From: Lentilactobacillus parabuchneri DSM 5707 = NBRC 107865
Lineage (GTDB): Bacteria; Bacillota; Bacilli; Lactobacillales; Lactobacillaceae
Reading direction: 5' to 3'
Assembly (NCBI RefSeq): GCF_001435315.1
Contig: NZ_AZGK01000003.1
Span: 62,001 to 126,000 of the forward strand
Length of the DNA: 64,000 nt
In this document: one piece after another, positions 53,601 to 61,913 of the stretch
Numbering within the stretch: position 1 is the first letter of the stretch
How the letters are laid out: each line of letters begins with the position of its first letter
Position numbers and translations under genes: made by a program
Notes under the pieces: generated by a model
What the model saw: the letters and a program-made list of their open reading frames with translations, nothing else
The model's database searches: none
Told to the model about the DNA's origin: nothing

Positions 53601-56207
53601 TGGACTTATCTTCAGGAAAATCCTTATTTGACAATGGCGGTGAAATACCAGGGCGATGCCGAAAACCAGTATCACGTGTTATTTGAGAACTTGCCAACTG
53701 TCACCCAGGATGTTGAAAAAGATCAAAATGGTGCCCCAATTTATGCAGTTAGTGGTGAGGGATCGAGCAGTTTCATTTACGTCAACCGCCAACAGCTTTT
53801 AGCGGCTGGACTTGATCCAACCAAGAACGTCGTTGAAGTCTATATGTACATGCATAAAAAAGGAATGGGTGATATTCCAAGCAACCCGGATACCATCAGT
53901 AGAGAAAGTATCTACAAATATCCAGATCTGCCGTATAAATTCAATCAAAACGAAAAAGAAACTATTATCGACAAGAATGGCAAGCAACGAACAATTTTCA
54001 AACGGGATGTTTTGAAATCACCTGAGGAAGGTGGACTTCCCGCAGGTTCTTGGGCACCATACGGCATCAATGGCGGAATCTATTTTGGGACCGTCTTAAA
54101 ATTAAACGCCGAACCAGGGACAATTACCCACCAAATGACACCGAAAGTCAGCTGGTCGAATGCCAGAACTTATGTGTCATTGGAAAATTGGATGTCAGAC
54201 GCCGACGTTGTTGCCGGAATGGATCGTTGGCTAGCCAAAGATGACCAGGAAAAACAAGCTGCCATTGACGGAAGTCTGGGCTGGCCTGGAGTTGTCTGGC
54301 AGTTCCTGAAACCTTCAACGGTTGAAGTCGCCAAACGAGACATTAGTGCTGACCGTTACATTACTTCGGCAATCCATTTGGATAGTTTAGCCGGTGGCTC
54401 CGTGATTTCACCAGGCGCCCATCAACTGACTCTGGGCTTTATCCTGGATAAGACATCGGTCGGCAATATTGCGGCCAATGATGGTCCATTTGTGACCTAC
54501 ACCGTGATGCCAAAAGGGGTTTCATTTGATTATGACGCATCGATGACAAATGGCGTTATCCCATTTGGAAATCAATATTCGGTCATTGATAACTTTAACG
54601 GGACTGGCCAACAGGTCTTGAAGATTGTTTGGCCTGACAAATCCATTATGGTGCCAGGAGAAAGCAGTGGAACACGGGTCATTGTCAACATCGATGATCG
54701 GGCACCTAAGGATCTGGTCTTCCACAACTTTGTTAATCTGGGAACTGAAAAAGAAAACTACACCATGTCAGCGCCGAATGTGCTTCAGCCGACTATTTTA
54801 AATACGCAAAAGATAGCGGACGGTTCGACGACGGGATTGATTGATACCAAGACGCCACTCTTTACTTCTGGGACGGTATACATTCTGGATAAGGATGCGA
54901 TGCTTCAAACCAGTCAAATGGTCAGCGCTGCCGGTAAGGACGATTATCATCACAATGTCGCAATTGAAGCCGGCAAGCAGGCCACGGTCAAGATTCATTT
55001 CAATGAGAACACCGATAATGAATTGACACAGCTAGACTTATTGGACTTCTTACCACAGGCCGGAAAAGTTGAAGGCATGACGACAACGGATGTCCGTGAA
55101 TCAACCTTCAGTGCCGGATTGGCTGGACCGATTACGCTGCCAAGTGATTGGAATGGCAAGGTCAACGTTTACTACACGACGGATAGTCAACAGACGGTTG
55201 CCGGGAATCTGAATCAAGTGGGTTGGCAATCCCAGGACACGATTACCGATTGGTCGAAGGTGACGGCATTTAGAGTGATTCTCGATGAAACGTCAGGCCA
55301 GACAATTAGTGGTCATCCAGCCGAAGGAATTACGTTTAACGTGACGGTCCCAACCGCATCAACGTTTATTTCCAAATATGCTGAGCCGGGAAAACAGGTT
55401 GGTGTTAGTGACCTGGCTGATAAATTAACGGGAGAGATCGCCTACAATAGCTACGTGATGGCGGCCAACCATTTGAACTATACGGAACCACTCCAAGTGG
55501 GGATCAAAGTGTGGGCAGTTAATGATCCTGCCAAGGAACCAGCTAAACCCACTCTTGAGATTGACCGCCCAGTGGACGACTCCAAAGCTCCTGAAGTGCC
55601 GGTTGCACCAGTTCAAACTGGCAACCAGGTCGTTGATGTGAATGAACCAACGGCGCCTGAACCAAATAAGGGCGTGGTCGCAGAATACACACCGAGCCTT
55701 GATGAGCCAAGTGCGCCAATCGCGCCGATCGCACCAAAGAAGGTCGACAAGCCGGTTGTCCCAGGTGGTGGTAATACACCTGATCCAAACAAACCGGATG
55801 TGCCAACTGTTCCGTCAACACCAAGTACCCCAAATACACCAAATGTACCAAATACCCCTACACCAAGCACTCCTCAAACGCCAAGTAACGATCCACAACA
55901 GATTGTTAACGAAGTAAAAGAAAAGACACCAAAAACCAATGACACTCAACCAGGTGAAACGCAAGCAACCAAGCAGCAAGTCGATGATCAACTGACGGTT
56001 AAGAACCCAAGTCAGGTGGTTCATGATGACAGCCAGGCTGCAACTGCAGCAACTCAAACGCCAGCTGCTCAAACAGCCAGCCAGGAAAAATTACCACAAA
56101 CTGGTGAAAATCAGACTGATCACCAACTATCGGTAATTGGGATGATCTTAATGGCAATGTTTGCCTGGATTGGATTTGGTCAGAAGAAACGTAAAGAAGA
56201 CGATTAA
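50634..56207 (+). CDS. Giant LPxTG-anchored surface adhesin with KxYKxGKxW signal
   Basis: An 1857-residue wall protein. The KxYKxGKxW signal motif spans Lys20 to Trp28 and cleavage is expected near residue 52. A Thr/Gln/Ala-rich stalk runs to about 235. Residues 240-560 form a long coiled coil of YxxAKxxYExAK-type repeats, like the alanine-rich region of streptococcal antigen I/II. Beta-rich adhesin domains follow to about 1640, then a Pro-rich wall-spanning region (VPTVPSTPSTPNTPNVP) and sortase motif LPQTG (1820-1824) with helix and KKRKEDD tail. Ligand unknown. Intact, with no frameshift. Confidence 0.92.
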   Translation: MSHSRRKMLQETTVSAKHFKMYKAGKQWMIAGLTIAAFGVGSQMGMAKQASAETVPTTENTTAANTTTAKATTQATAPTVNTQSAQPTESTPTATAVASVDQKTPATQQDQFATSATNSQVKSAAQPVSQTAPSESSAKTNDAQPATSTQQPQQVKDEKTPDNSAQQASNDQATNKQSTPQANQTNDDATTTKQTTQPVSTNQAAKDQKADDQKTAATTEDTQKATADQPVNADDLTYDQAVNVYNSSKQLYGIITNQLSQAKSDYDQQLAVYKDKLAAYNKASEAYQNNQNQYGKDKAGYDQAKAEYEAAKTAYETKKTEYDRLKALNEKTAADYTAAKNKAEEAVASETAQKGLYDAALAKYETARQAYEQARTEYEKGQGSQTDAQFNTIVERYNSTKADYDKTNTEFQNVKTTYEAVKKQVADLQQPFKNADATQKQINEQFAAINSEYTALQDQYQKAHSTFATLEDQFTKAGVDFINQTAEFDKLKADYETVKAAHDALAERYSVAQGAYDTLADRLTALNEQYEIELKNYQAEKKIWDEAYAKAMKFEQSVAESLPEKTANPVLPGLQLSTTDQMVNIGDNGVFNLHFDANGIRTIYTNADLVVSFPKDAGILVDTSDLSRYQIGGTTPTYDATTKTLTYHWDSLDSGLSQDLHYSYLTDKASLANNQVVQMGVSFKADELQNPVQVNANQQLAISNTAMITNQPSNTYTDEFGKEYKNPAPGDTAIWNVIVSIPTSQPKVGLLEPDTPIDIYYYVAGSQSYVGLTKATPENGLVDTPPEISKGELPDGTPATILKWTFKAADIAGQLANDQTMKFQVIAKVDKTAENFQWVKTDVGIGLTFLGGQPVTQKNTNKIAATMVLPHDPATWNIPYGSWVPMAHYGSADGVGNLAGIKLLNPDPQVYSDSNALLKFYDTLVPIFMSSDVDGELPESERLRDFNYYALHQTIDPREDLNQIIIHNFVYQPTGNVKSSKAPTGARNQWTYLQENPYLTMAVKYQGDAENQYHVLFENLPTVTQDVEKDQNGAPIYAVSGEGSSSFIYVNRQQLLAAGLDPTKNVVEVYMYMHKKGMGDIPSNPDTISRESIYKYPDLPYKFNQNEKETIIDKNGKQRTIFKRDVLKSPEEGGLPAGSWAPYGINGGIYFGTVLKLNAEPGTITHQMTPKVSWSNARTYVSLENWMSDADVVAGMDRWLAKDDQEKQAAIDGSLGWPGVVWQFLKPSTVEVAKRDISADRYITSAIHLDSLAGGSVISPGAHQLTLGFILDKTSVGNIAANDGPFVTYTVMPKGVSFDYDASMTNGVIPFGNQYSVIDNFNGTGQQVLKIVWPDKSIMVPGESSGTRVIVNIDDRAPKDLVFHNFVNLGTEKENYTMSAPNVLQPTILNTQKIADGSTTGLIDTKTPLFTSGTVYILDKDAMLQTSQMVSAAGKDDYHHNVAIEAGKQATVKIHFNENTDNELTQLDLLDFLPQAGKVEGMTTTDVRESTFSAGLAGPITLPSDWNGKVNVYYTTDSQQTVAGNLNQVGWQSQDTITDWSKVTAFRVILDETSGQTISGHPAEGITFNVTVPTASTFISKYAEPGKQVGVSDLADKLTGEIAYNSYVMAANHLNYTEPLQVGIKVWAVNDPAKEPAKPTLEIDRPVDDSKAPEVPVAPVQTGNQVVDVNEPTAPEPNKGVVAEYTPSLDEPSAPIAPIAPKKVDKPVVPGGGNTPDPNKPDVPTVPSTPSTPNTPNVPNTPTPSTPQTPSNDPQQIVNEVKEKTPKTNDTQPGETQATKQQVDDQLTVKNPSQVVHDDSQAATAATQTPAAQTASQEKLPQTGENQTDHQLSVIGMILMAMFAWIGFGQKKRKEDD

Positions 56208-56216
56208 GTCAATTAC

Positions 56217-56261
56217 AAAACGGCGCCACACTTGGATAATCCAGGTGTGGCGCCGTTTTTA
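56217..56261. terminator. Bidirectional terminator between surface protein and adh genes
   Basis: AAAACGGCGCCACAC-t-TGGAT pairs with ATCCA-g-GTGTGGCGCCGTTTT. Very stable stem. Confidence 0.9.
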
Positions 56262-56278
56262 ATTTGAATGATGGTTCA

Positions 56279-57322
56279 CTAGTTTTGAACAATCACCAGT
56301 GATTTAATGGCTTCACGTTTGGTCATTGCTTGATAAGCATCGTCAATTTCATCAAGACTAAATCGCTTGGTAAAGACTTTTCCCGGGTGGATTTCGCCAT
56401 CCAGAACGGCCTTTAGGAGAACACTCTTGTCGTAAGTGGTTACTGAAGCAGGGCCACCGGCAACGCCTAAGTTACGGCGGAAAGTACTGTTCGGATCGGA
56501 CTTCTTGGTGTGTGGCAAGCCAACCCGACCAACGATTGCGCCTGGGCGGGCAACATTCATGGCGGTTTCAGTTGAGAGTTCTGAGCCAACACACTCAAGA
56601 ACGGCATCGGCGCCGGCACCGTTTGTAAGGGCCATGACTTTGGCAACGGCTTCGTCACCACGCTCAGCCACGATATCCGTTGCACCAAATTCGGTGGCGA
56701 GCTTTTGTCGGTCTTCATGACGGCTCATGGCAATAATTCGGCTGGCACCACGCATTTGAGCGGCAATGACACCACATAGCCCAACCGCACCGTCACCGAC
56801 AACAACGACAGTGTCGCCTGGCTTAACATTGGCGACTCTGGCTGCGTGATAGCCGGTTGCCATCACGTCAGCCAGTGACAGAAGTGAGTTCAGCATACCA
56901 TCGCTGTAATCTTCCGGGTGGCCGGGGATTTTGACCAATGACCACTCAGCGTGTTGGTAACGTACGTATTCGGCTTGATAGCCTGAACTGAAGTTGTCGC
57001 GATGGGTTTGACAACTGCCTTCGTAGCCGGCACGGCAAGCAGCACAGTGACCACAGCCGTGGGTAAACGGTGCAATCACAAAATCCCCGGGTTTAACAGT
57101 TGTAATGTCTTTTCCAACTTGATCAACAATCGCAATCGCTTCGTGACCACTGTTCTCAGAATTGGCATCCTTTTCTTCTAAGCCACGGTAGGCCCAGAGG
57201 TCAGATCCACAGACACAGGCACGGACAATGTGTAAAATAACGTCATCGTCAGCTTGAATCGTGGGTTTATCAATTTCAGTAATTTCAACTTTTCCTGGTT
57301 TAACAAATAATGTTGATTTCAT
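56279..57322 (-). CDS. Zinc-dependent alcohol/aldehyde dehydrogenase
   Basis: A 347-residue medium-chain dehydrogenase. Catalytic zinc ligands are in CGSD (Cys at about residue 37) and SGHEA. The structural zinc loop is HGCGHCAACRAGYEGSC, and the nucleotide fold is VVVGDGAVGLCG (about residue 172). The ATG at 57322 has GAGGAG 8 bases upstream; another ATG 6 bases earlier is too close. Its promoter is a MerR-type one, almost identical to that of the AdhR-like regulator, so induction by aldehydes or other carbonyls, and a detoxifying role, is likely. Substrate not determined. Confidence 0.9.
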   Translation of the reverse strand: MKSTLFVKPGKVEITEIDKPTIQADDDVILHIVRACVCGSDLWAYRGLEEKDANSENSGHEAIAIVDQVGKDITTVKPGDFVIAPFTHGCGHCAACRAGYEGSCQTHRDNFSSGYQAEYVRYQHAEWSLVKIPGHPEDYSDGMLNSLLSLADVMATGYHAARVANVKPGDTVVVVGDGAVGLCGVIAAQMRGASRIIAMSRHEDRQKLATEFGATDIVAERGDEAVAKVMALTNGAGADAVLECVGSELSTETAMNVARPGAIVGRVGLPHTKKSDPNSTFRRNLGVAGGPASVTTYDKSVLLKAVLDGEIHPGKVFTKRFSLDEIDDAYQAMTKREAIKSLVIVQN

Positions 57323-57359
57323 TTTCATATCTCCTCATCTTGTTTTGACTTACGACGTT

Positions 57360-57390
57360 ATTGTAAACCTTAAAGTGAACTTCAAGGCAA
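57360..57390 (-). promoter_or_regulatory. AdhR-type MerR promoter of the alcohol dehydrogenase gene
   Basis: On the minus strand, TTGCCT (57390-57385) and TACAAT (57365-57360) are 19 bases apart, with the dyad CTTGAAG-ttca-CTTTAAG in the spacer. It matches the promoter at 22501 in all but a few bases. Confidence 0.8.
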
Positions 57391-57403
57391 GCTGATTTGA
57401 AAA

Positions 57404-58657
57404 TTATTTTGAATGAGCTTCCAAACGTTTCTGAAGTTCAATGTCATATGTGCGCATCAAAGGCGTCATGATCGCTACGAGACCGCAGATAACCGTGCCA
57501 ACTCCTGCGATGACAAATAACATTTCAACGCCAATTGCATCGGCAAGCGGCCCGGCAAAAATCAATCCAATCGGGCCGGTCAGACTCATCAGCGAATTAA
57601 GAACGCCAAGGACCCGACCCAATTGTTTGGAAGGGTAGCTTTGCTGAATCATGGCCATTAACAGGGTATTGAAAAATGGGGTCGCAATGCCTTCAATCAC
57701 GTTTAAAATGGCAAACCACCAAAACCCGCTCTGGTTTCCTGGCAGCAAGCCGCTCAAGCCAGTTGGAATGCCGATCAGGAAAAAGGCGATAATGACCGGC
57801 TTCATTCGGTCCCGCCAGTTGCCCCAAATGCCAATAATGGCGCCACCAACCAGCATGCCCCCGGAATATAAGGCTTCAATGAACCCGGCTTGGCCGACGG
57901 TTCCTTGAAAGTATTTCATGGTCATCAGTGGATACATGCTGGCAGCGGGCATATAAAGCAGTGTAAAGACGGCACCGGTAATGGTAATGTACCAGAGTCC
58001 ACGATTTTTCATAAGGTCTAAGAGGCCTAATTTGGTGTTGTGGAGCATGTGTAAAGCCGCATCAATTTTTTCGTTGTTGGGAATTTGAACCCAAATCAAA
58101 ATGCTGATTCCAAGGATGGCGCCTAACACGTCAAGTAAAATCAAAAACTGTAAGGGGATGATCGCAAATAAGAATGCCCCCAGTGCCGGGGCAATCATCA
58201 TGTTAGCGGATTGGACCATTCCCAGTTGGCCGTTGATTTTAGTCAGTTCTTCGTCGGGGACCATTGTCGGCATGACTGATTGAATCGTGGGCATTTGAAA
58301 GGTTTGAGCGATGGATCGCATTAACAGCGACACAAAAATCAGCCAGATTGGAAAGACGTGAAAGACGCCGCCGGAGACTGACAGGACGATGGCAAACATG
58401 GCCGCGACGACATCAGGCACAATTAATAAGCCCTTTTTGTTCCAGCGATCAACCAGTGGCCCGACAAATGGACTTAACAACGCCATCGGCAGCATTCCCA
58501 AAATCGTGGCAATGCTTAAAATTGTTGCGGAGCCCGTTTGCTTTGTCAGATACCAAATAATTGCGTACTGGACGATCATGCTGGTGATACCCGTCAAAAA
58601 TTGACTGACTAAAAATAAATAGATATTTCGACGCCAATGTTCCTGTTTAACCCTCAT
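57404..58657 (-). CDS. MFS transporter (probable drug efflux)
   Basis: A 417-residue permease with twelve hydrophobic segments and the MFS loop DRWNKKGLLIVPDV between helices 2 and 3. The opening (WRRNIYLFLVSQFLTGITSMIVQYAIIWYLT) and general pattern are those of the MefA/YxlH-like DHA3 group, often macrolide or drug exporters. GAGGAAG precedes the ATG. Its stop lies 14 bases before the adh promoter; read-through into adh is possible. Substrate unknown. Confidence 0.85.
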   Translation of the reverse strand: MRVKQEHWRRNIYLFLVSQFLTGITSMIVQYAIIWYLTKQTGSATILSIATILGMLPMALLSPFVGPLVDRWNKKGLLIVPDVVAAMFAIVLSVSGGVFHVFPIWLIFVSLLMRSIAQTFQMPTIQSVMPTMVPDEELTKINGQLGMVQSANMMIAPALGAFLFAIIPLQFLILLDVLGAILGISILIWVQIPNNEKIDAALHMLHNTKLGLLDLMKNRGLWYITITGAVFTLLYMPAASMYPLMTMKYFQGTVGQAGFIEALYSGGMLVGGAIIGIWGNWRDRMKPVIIAFFLIGIPTGLSGLLPGNQSGFWWFAILNVIEGIATPFFNTLLMAMIQQSYPSKQLGRVLGVLNSLMSLTGPIGLIFAGPLADAIGVEMLFVIAGVGTVICGLVAIMTPLMRTYDIELQKRLEAHSK

Positions 58658-58811
58658 GGCAACTTCCTCGATATTTCATAAAATAATGGTTATCCATATT
58701 CTACCGTAATTAGCCTAAAGTTGGCGAATAACCGTCAAAGTGACTGACATTGACAGGCGGTTGTGATAAGCTCACTTAAGATACCAAAAGCAAACTTAAA
58801 GGAGAGACAAG

Positions 58812-59396
58812 ATGACTTTACCTCAATTAGATTTAGCAAACGCCAAAGGACCCAAGGCAACCATTAAAACCAACCATGGTGAGATTGTGGTTCAATTGTT
58901 CCCGGAACAGGCACCCAAGACCGTTGAAAACTTCGTTGCCCTTGCTGAAAAGGGATACTATAACGGGGTTGTTTTTCACCGTGTGATTCCTGATTTCATG
59001 ATTCAAGGTGGCGATCCAACCGGTACCGGAATGGGTGGCGAAAGCAGCTTTGGCGGCAACTTTGCTGACGAATTTTCACCAGAACTGTTTAACATCGACG
59101 GTGCGCTGTCAATGGCCAATGCGGGTCCGGATACCAACGGCAGCCAGTTCTTCATTGTCACCAACGAGCACGTTGATGACGGCATGGTTTCTCAAATGAA
59201 AACCGCTGGGTATCCTGAAGAAATTATCGATGCTTACAAGAATGGCGGGACACCTTGGCTTGACTTCAGGCATACAGTTTTCGGCCAAGTCATTTCCGGC
59301 ATGGACGTTGTGAAAGAAATTAGCAAGGTTGACACCAATGCTCAGGACAAGCCAAAAGACGATGTAATTATGGAATCGGTCGTTATCGACAAATAG
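58812..59396 (+). CDS. Peptidyl-prolyl cis-trans isomerase, cyclophilin type
   Basis: A 194-residue cyclophilin with no signal peptide, so cytoplasmic. Active-site residues are seen in GVVFHRVIPDFMIQGGDP (Arg, Phe, Gln) and NGSQFFIVT, and the last strand is FGQVISGMDVV. It speeds prolyl isomerisation during protein folding. GGAGAG lies 6 bases before the ATG. Divergent from the MFS gene; own terminator. Confidence 0.95.
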   Translation: MTLPQLDLANAKGPKATIKTNHGEIVVQLFPEQAPKTVENFVALAEKGYYNGVVFHRVIPDFMIQGGDPTGTGMGGESSFGGNFADEFSPELFNIDGALSMANAGPDTNGSQFFIVTNEHVDDGMVSQMKTAGYPEEIIDAYKNGGTPWLDFRHTVFGQVISGMDVVKEISKVDTNAQDKPKDDVIMESVVIDK

Positions 59397-59419
59397 CTGT
59401 CTTAATTTAATCGATAAAT

Positions 59420-59469
59420 AAAAAAGTATTGAATTGACTGGTTTGTGACCAGCTAATTCAATACTTTTT
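59420..59469. terminator. Bidirectional terminator between cyclophilin and DUF4811 genes
   Basis: AAAAAGTATTGAATT-ga-CTGGT pairs with ACCAG-ct-AATTCAATACTTTTT. Confidence 0.9.
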
Positions 59470-59481
59470 AATTGGAGGAGA

Positions 59482-60198
59482 CTATTTCTTAATTTGTTTC
59501 AAAATATTTGAAACCGCGTTTGCTTGGAACTCTGCTTGGGCCTGCTTCATGACCTTTGTCCGGTCGGCGGCCGACATGGTTGGGTTCTTCTTCATGGCAG
59601 CCGTCACTTGTTTTGTGACGAACGCCTTGCCTTGAACCTTGAGCTTTGCTTGGTATGACTTGCTTGCCATGACTTTCTTAAGAGCCTTGGCTTGTGGGAC
59701 GGAAAGGACTTGCACGTCGTTATTTACATAGATAACGTTTTGGCGCTTGACAAATTTGTGCCCTTCACCAGAAATGCCAAACCATAATTTGGTGGTCCCG
59801 CTGGTGTATTCCCAACGAGTGGTTTTAGTAACCATTCGGTTGTCGCCATTGGTCTTAACCAGTTTGTTGGTTGTATCCGTCGTTTGTGTATGCGACTGTT
59901 TCTTCGCATTTTCAGACTTTTGATAAATATAGACCTGATGCTTATTGGCGGTACCGATTGGCTGATAGAGAAACATTTTCATTTGCTTGCTGCCAACGGG
60001 ATAGATTTTTTGGCTGACAGAAGTTGTGACTTGGTGCATTCCATAGTGGTCCCGATCATTTTTAATAATGAAGACCATTGAGGTGATCGCAACAAGAAGT
60101 GACAATGCCGTTAAGATATAGGCAGTCGGCTTATTGTTAATGTAAATGAAGAAGATGAAGGCGAAAAGAACGCCCAAAATTAGGGTAACTACGATCAT
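59482..60198 (-). CDS. DUF4811-type membrane protein paired with the DHA2 exporter
   Basis: A 238-residue protein with two N-terminal helices (about residues 1-20 and 27-47) and an outside domain of about 185 residues rich in Lys, Gln and Thr. From memory it matches the lactobacillar family DUF4811, usually found right after a DHA2 exporter gene. Here its ATG overlaps the exporter's stop (TAATG), so the two are translationally coupled and may act as one complex. Function unknown. Confidence 0.75.
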   Translation of the reverse strand: MIVVTLILGVLFAFIFFIYINNKPTAYILTALSLLVAITSMVFIIKNDRDHYGMHQVTTSVSQKIYPVGSKQMKMFLYQPIGTANKHQVYIYQKSENAKKQSHTQTTDTTNKLVKTNGDNRMVTKTTRWEYTSGTTKLWFGISGEGHKFVKRQNVIYVNNDVQVLSVPQAKALKKVMASKSYQAKLKVQGKAFVTKQVTAAMKKNPTMSAADRTKVMKQAQAEFQANAVSNILKQIKK

Positions 60199-61670
60199 TA
60201 ATCTTCACCTCCGTTTTTAGTGTAGTCGCTTGATTGACCACGATTCTTTAAGAAGAATGCGGTTGCCAAAGCCAGGACACAGAAGACAAGTGAGATGGCA
60301 AACGCAGCGTGATAACCGGTCAATGTTGCGTTGATCATGTGATCTCGATAGCCCAATGGGTTGGAAGTCAACATGCTCTTTGCGGGTTGGTTGCTCTTGG
60401 TGACGTTTGTCAAAATACTGATTAAGACAGCCGTTCCGACTGAAGAGGCAACTTGACGCTGCGTATTGTTAACCGCAGTTCCGTGGCTCAACAGGTTAAT
60501 TGGCAATGAGTTCATCCCAACGGTTGTGGCCGGCATCATCGACATGGAAATCCCAAACATCCGGATTGCGTAGAAGACGACGATATACAAGGTTGACGTA
60601 TTTTTTGTAATGAAGATAAATGGCACCGATCCAAGTGTTAACAAAGTCATTCCAAGAATTGAGAGGCGTTTGGCTCCGAAGCGGTCAACGGCTCGACCGG
60701 TAATCGGGCTCATAATTCCCATCATTAACGCTCCGGCTAACAAGGTCAGTCCGGAATGAAAGGCCGACATTCCTTTTACAATCTGTAAGTAAAGTGGAAT
60801 GACCATTTCAACACCAACCATTGACATCATCGTGACGGAACTCAAGATGGCCGATACGGTAAATGGAACAGAGCGATAAACCCGGAATTCCAAGAACGGT
60901 GTCTTCATGACAAGTTGACGCCAGACGAATAAGCTGATGAAAATAACCCCGATGACTAACGTTGAAATAACGGTTGTGCTGCCCCAGCCATCGTCTCCAA
61001 CGGATGAAAAGCCGTACAACAAGCTACCAAATCCAATCGTTGATAAGACGACAGAAAGTAGGTCAATGCTTGTCTTCCTGTTATCCAAAACGCTCTTGAC
61101 GAACCAGAAGCTGGCAAGAATTACAACGAACATCAATGGAATGATCATTCCAAATAAATCCCGCCAAGTCCAGTTATCAATGACCCATCCGGAAAGTGTT
61201 GGGCCAATCGCTGGTGCCAGACCAATTACAATTCCGGCAAGCCCCATGGCCGTTCCTCGTTTGGCAGGTGGAAAGATTGACAGCATGATCGTTTGAAGCA
61301 ATGGCATGGTCACGCCAACACCTAATGCTTGAATCAAACGGCCGGCCAACAAGGTGCCAAAGTTTGGCGCGATGTAACAGACAATTGTACCGACAAAGAA
61401 AACTGTCATGGCACCAATATATAACCATTTTGAATTAAATCTTGTGCTTAGCCAAGCACTAACAGGAATCATAATTCCGTTAACCAGCATGAATCCGGTT
61501 GTTAACCACTGAACAGTTGATGTATTGACATCAAATGCCTTCATAATGGTCGGAAATGCGGTGGAGAGAACCGTCTGGTTCAGAACCGTACAGAATGTTC
61601 CGATCAGAATAACGATGATCATCAAGCCACGGTTATATGAATTTCCGTTTTTATCTACTGCGTTACCCAC
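60198..61670 (-). CDS. DHA2-family multidrug MFS exporter
   Basis: A 490-residue permease with fourteen hydrophobic segments, the DHA2 (EmrB/QacA) layout. Motif A-like LSTRFNSKWLYI after helix 2 and motif C-type GIVIGLAPAIGPTLSGWVI (about residues 145-163) mark a proton-driven drug exporter. The start is GTG with AAGG upstream. It is divergent from a MerR-family regulator, and a perfect dyad overlaps both -35 boxes, so induction by its substrates is likely. Coupled to the DUF4811 gene. Confidence 0.92.
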   Translation of the reverse strand: MGNAVDKNGNSYNRGLMIIVILIGTFCTVLNQTVLSTAFPTIMKAFDVNTSTVQWLTTGFMLVNGIMIPVSAWLSTRFNSKWLYIGAMTVFFVGTIVCYIAPNFGTLLAGRLIQALGVGVTMPLLQTIMLSIFPPAKRGTAMGLAGIVIGLAPAIGPTLSGWVIDNWTWRDLFGMIIPLMFVVILASFWFVKSVLDNRKTSIDLLSVVLSTIGFGSLLYGFSSVGDDGWGSTTVISTLVIGVIFISLFVWRQLVMKTPFLEFRVYRSVPFTVSAILSSVTMMSMVGVEMVIPLYLQIVKGMSAFHSGLTLLAGALMMGIMSPITGRAVDRFGAKRLSILGMTLLTLGSVPFIFITKNTSTLYIVVFYAIRMFGISMSMMPATTVGMNSLPINLLSHGTAVNNTQRQVASSVGTAVLISILTNVTKSNQPAKSMLTSNPLGYRDHMINATLTGYHAAFAISLVFCVLALATAFFLKNRGQSSDYTKNGGED

Positions 61671-61730
61671 GATTGATTACCTTCTTTGTCTCTAAATTTT
61701 TGATTTCTTTCGAAAAATTGAACATGGACT

Positions 61731-61792
61731 AATATAAGATGATTTGGCTTCGTTGTCAAGCATCTTGACAAACATATTTAAAAATATATACT
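61731..61792. promoter_or_regulatory. Overlapping divergent promoters with a shared dyad operator
   Basis: TTGTCAAG-cat-CTTGACAA (61753-61771) has perfect 8-base arms. On the minus strand its left arm supplies TTGACA (61759-61754), then 17 bases and TATATT (61736-61731) for the exporter. On the plus strand the right arm supplies TTGACA (61765-61770), then 16 bases and TATACT (61787-61792) for the regulator. A protein bound to the dyad would block both. Confidence 0.8.
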
Positions 61793-61913
61793 TGATGTTA
61801 ATAAAGTTCATATAAGTATCAGACGATTTAATAAACAAAATGCCGACATTAAGGCAATGGAAACAATTACATTTTCGAACGGATAACTTTAACCTTAGAA
61901 ACGAGGGATCATT

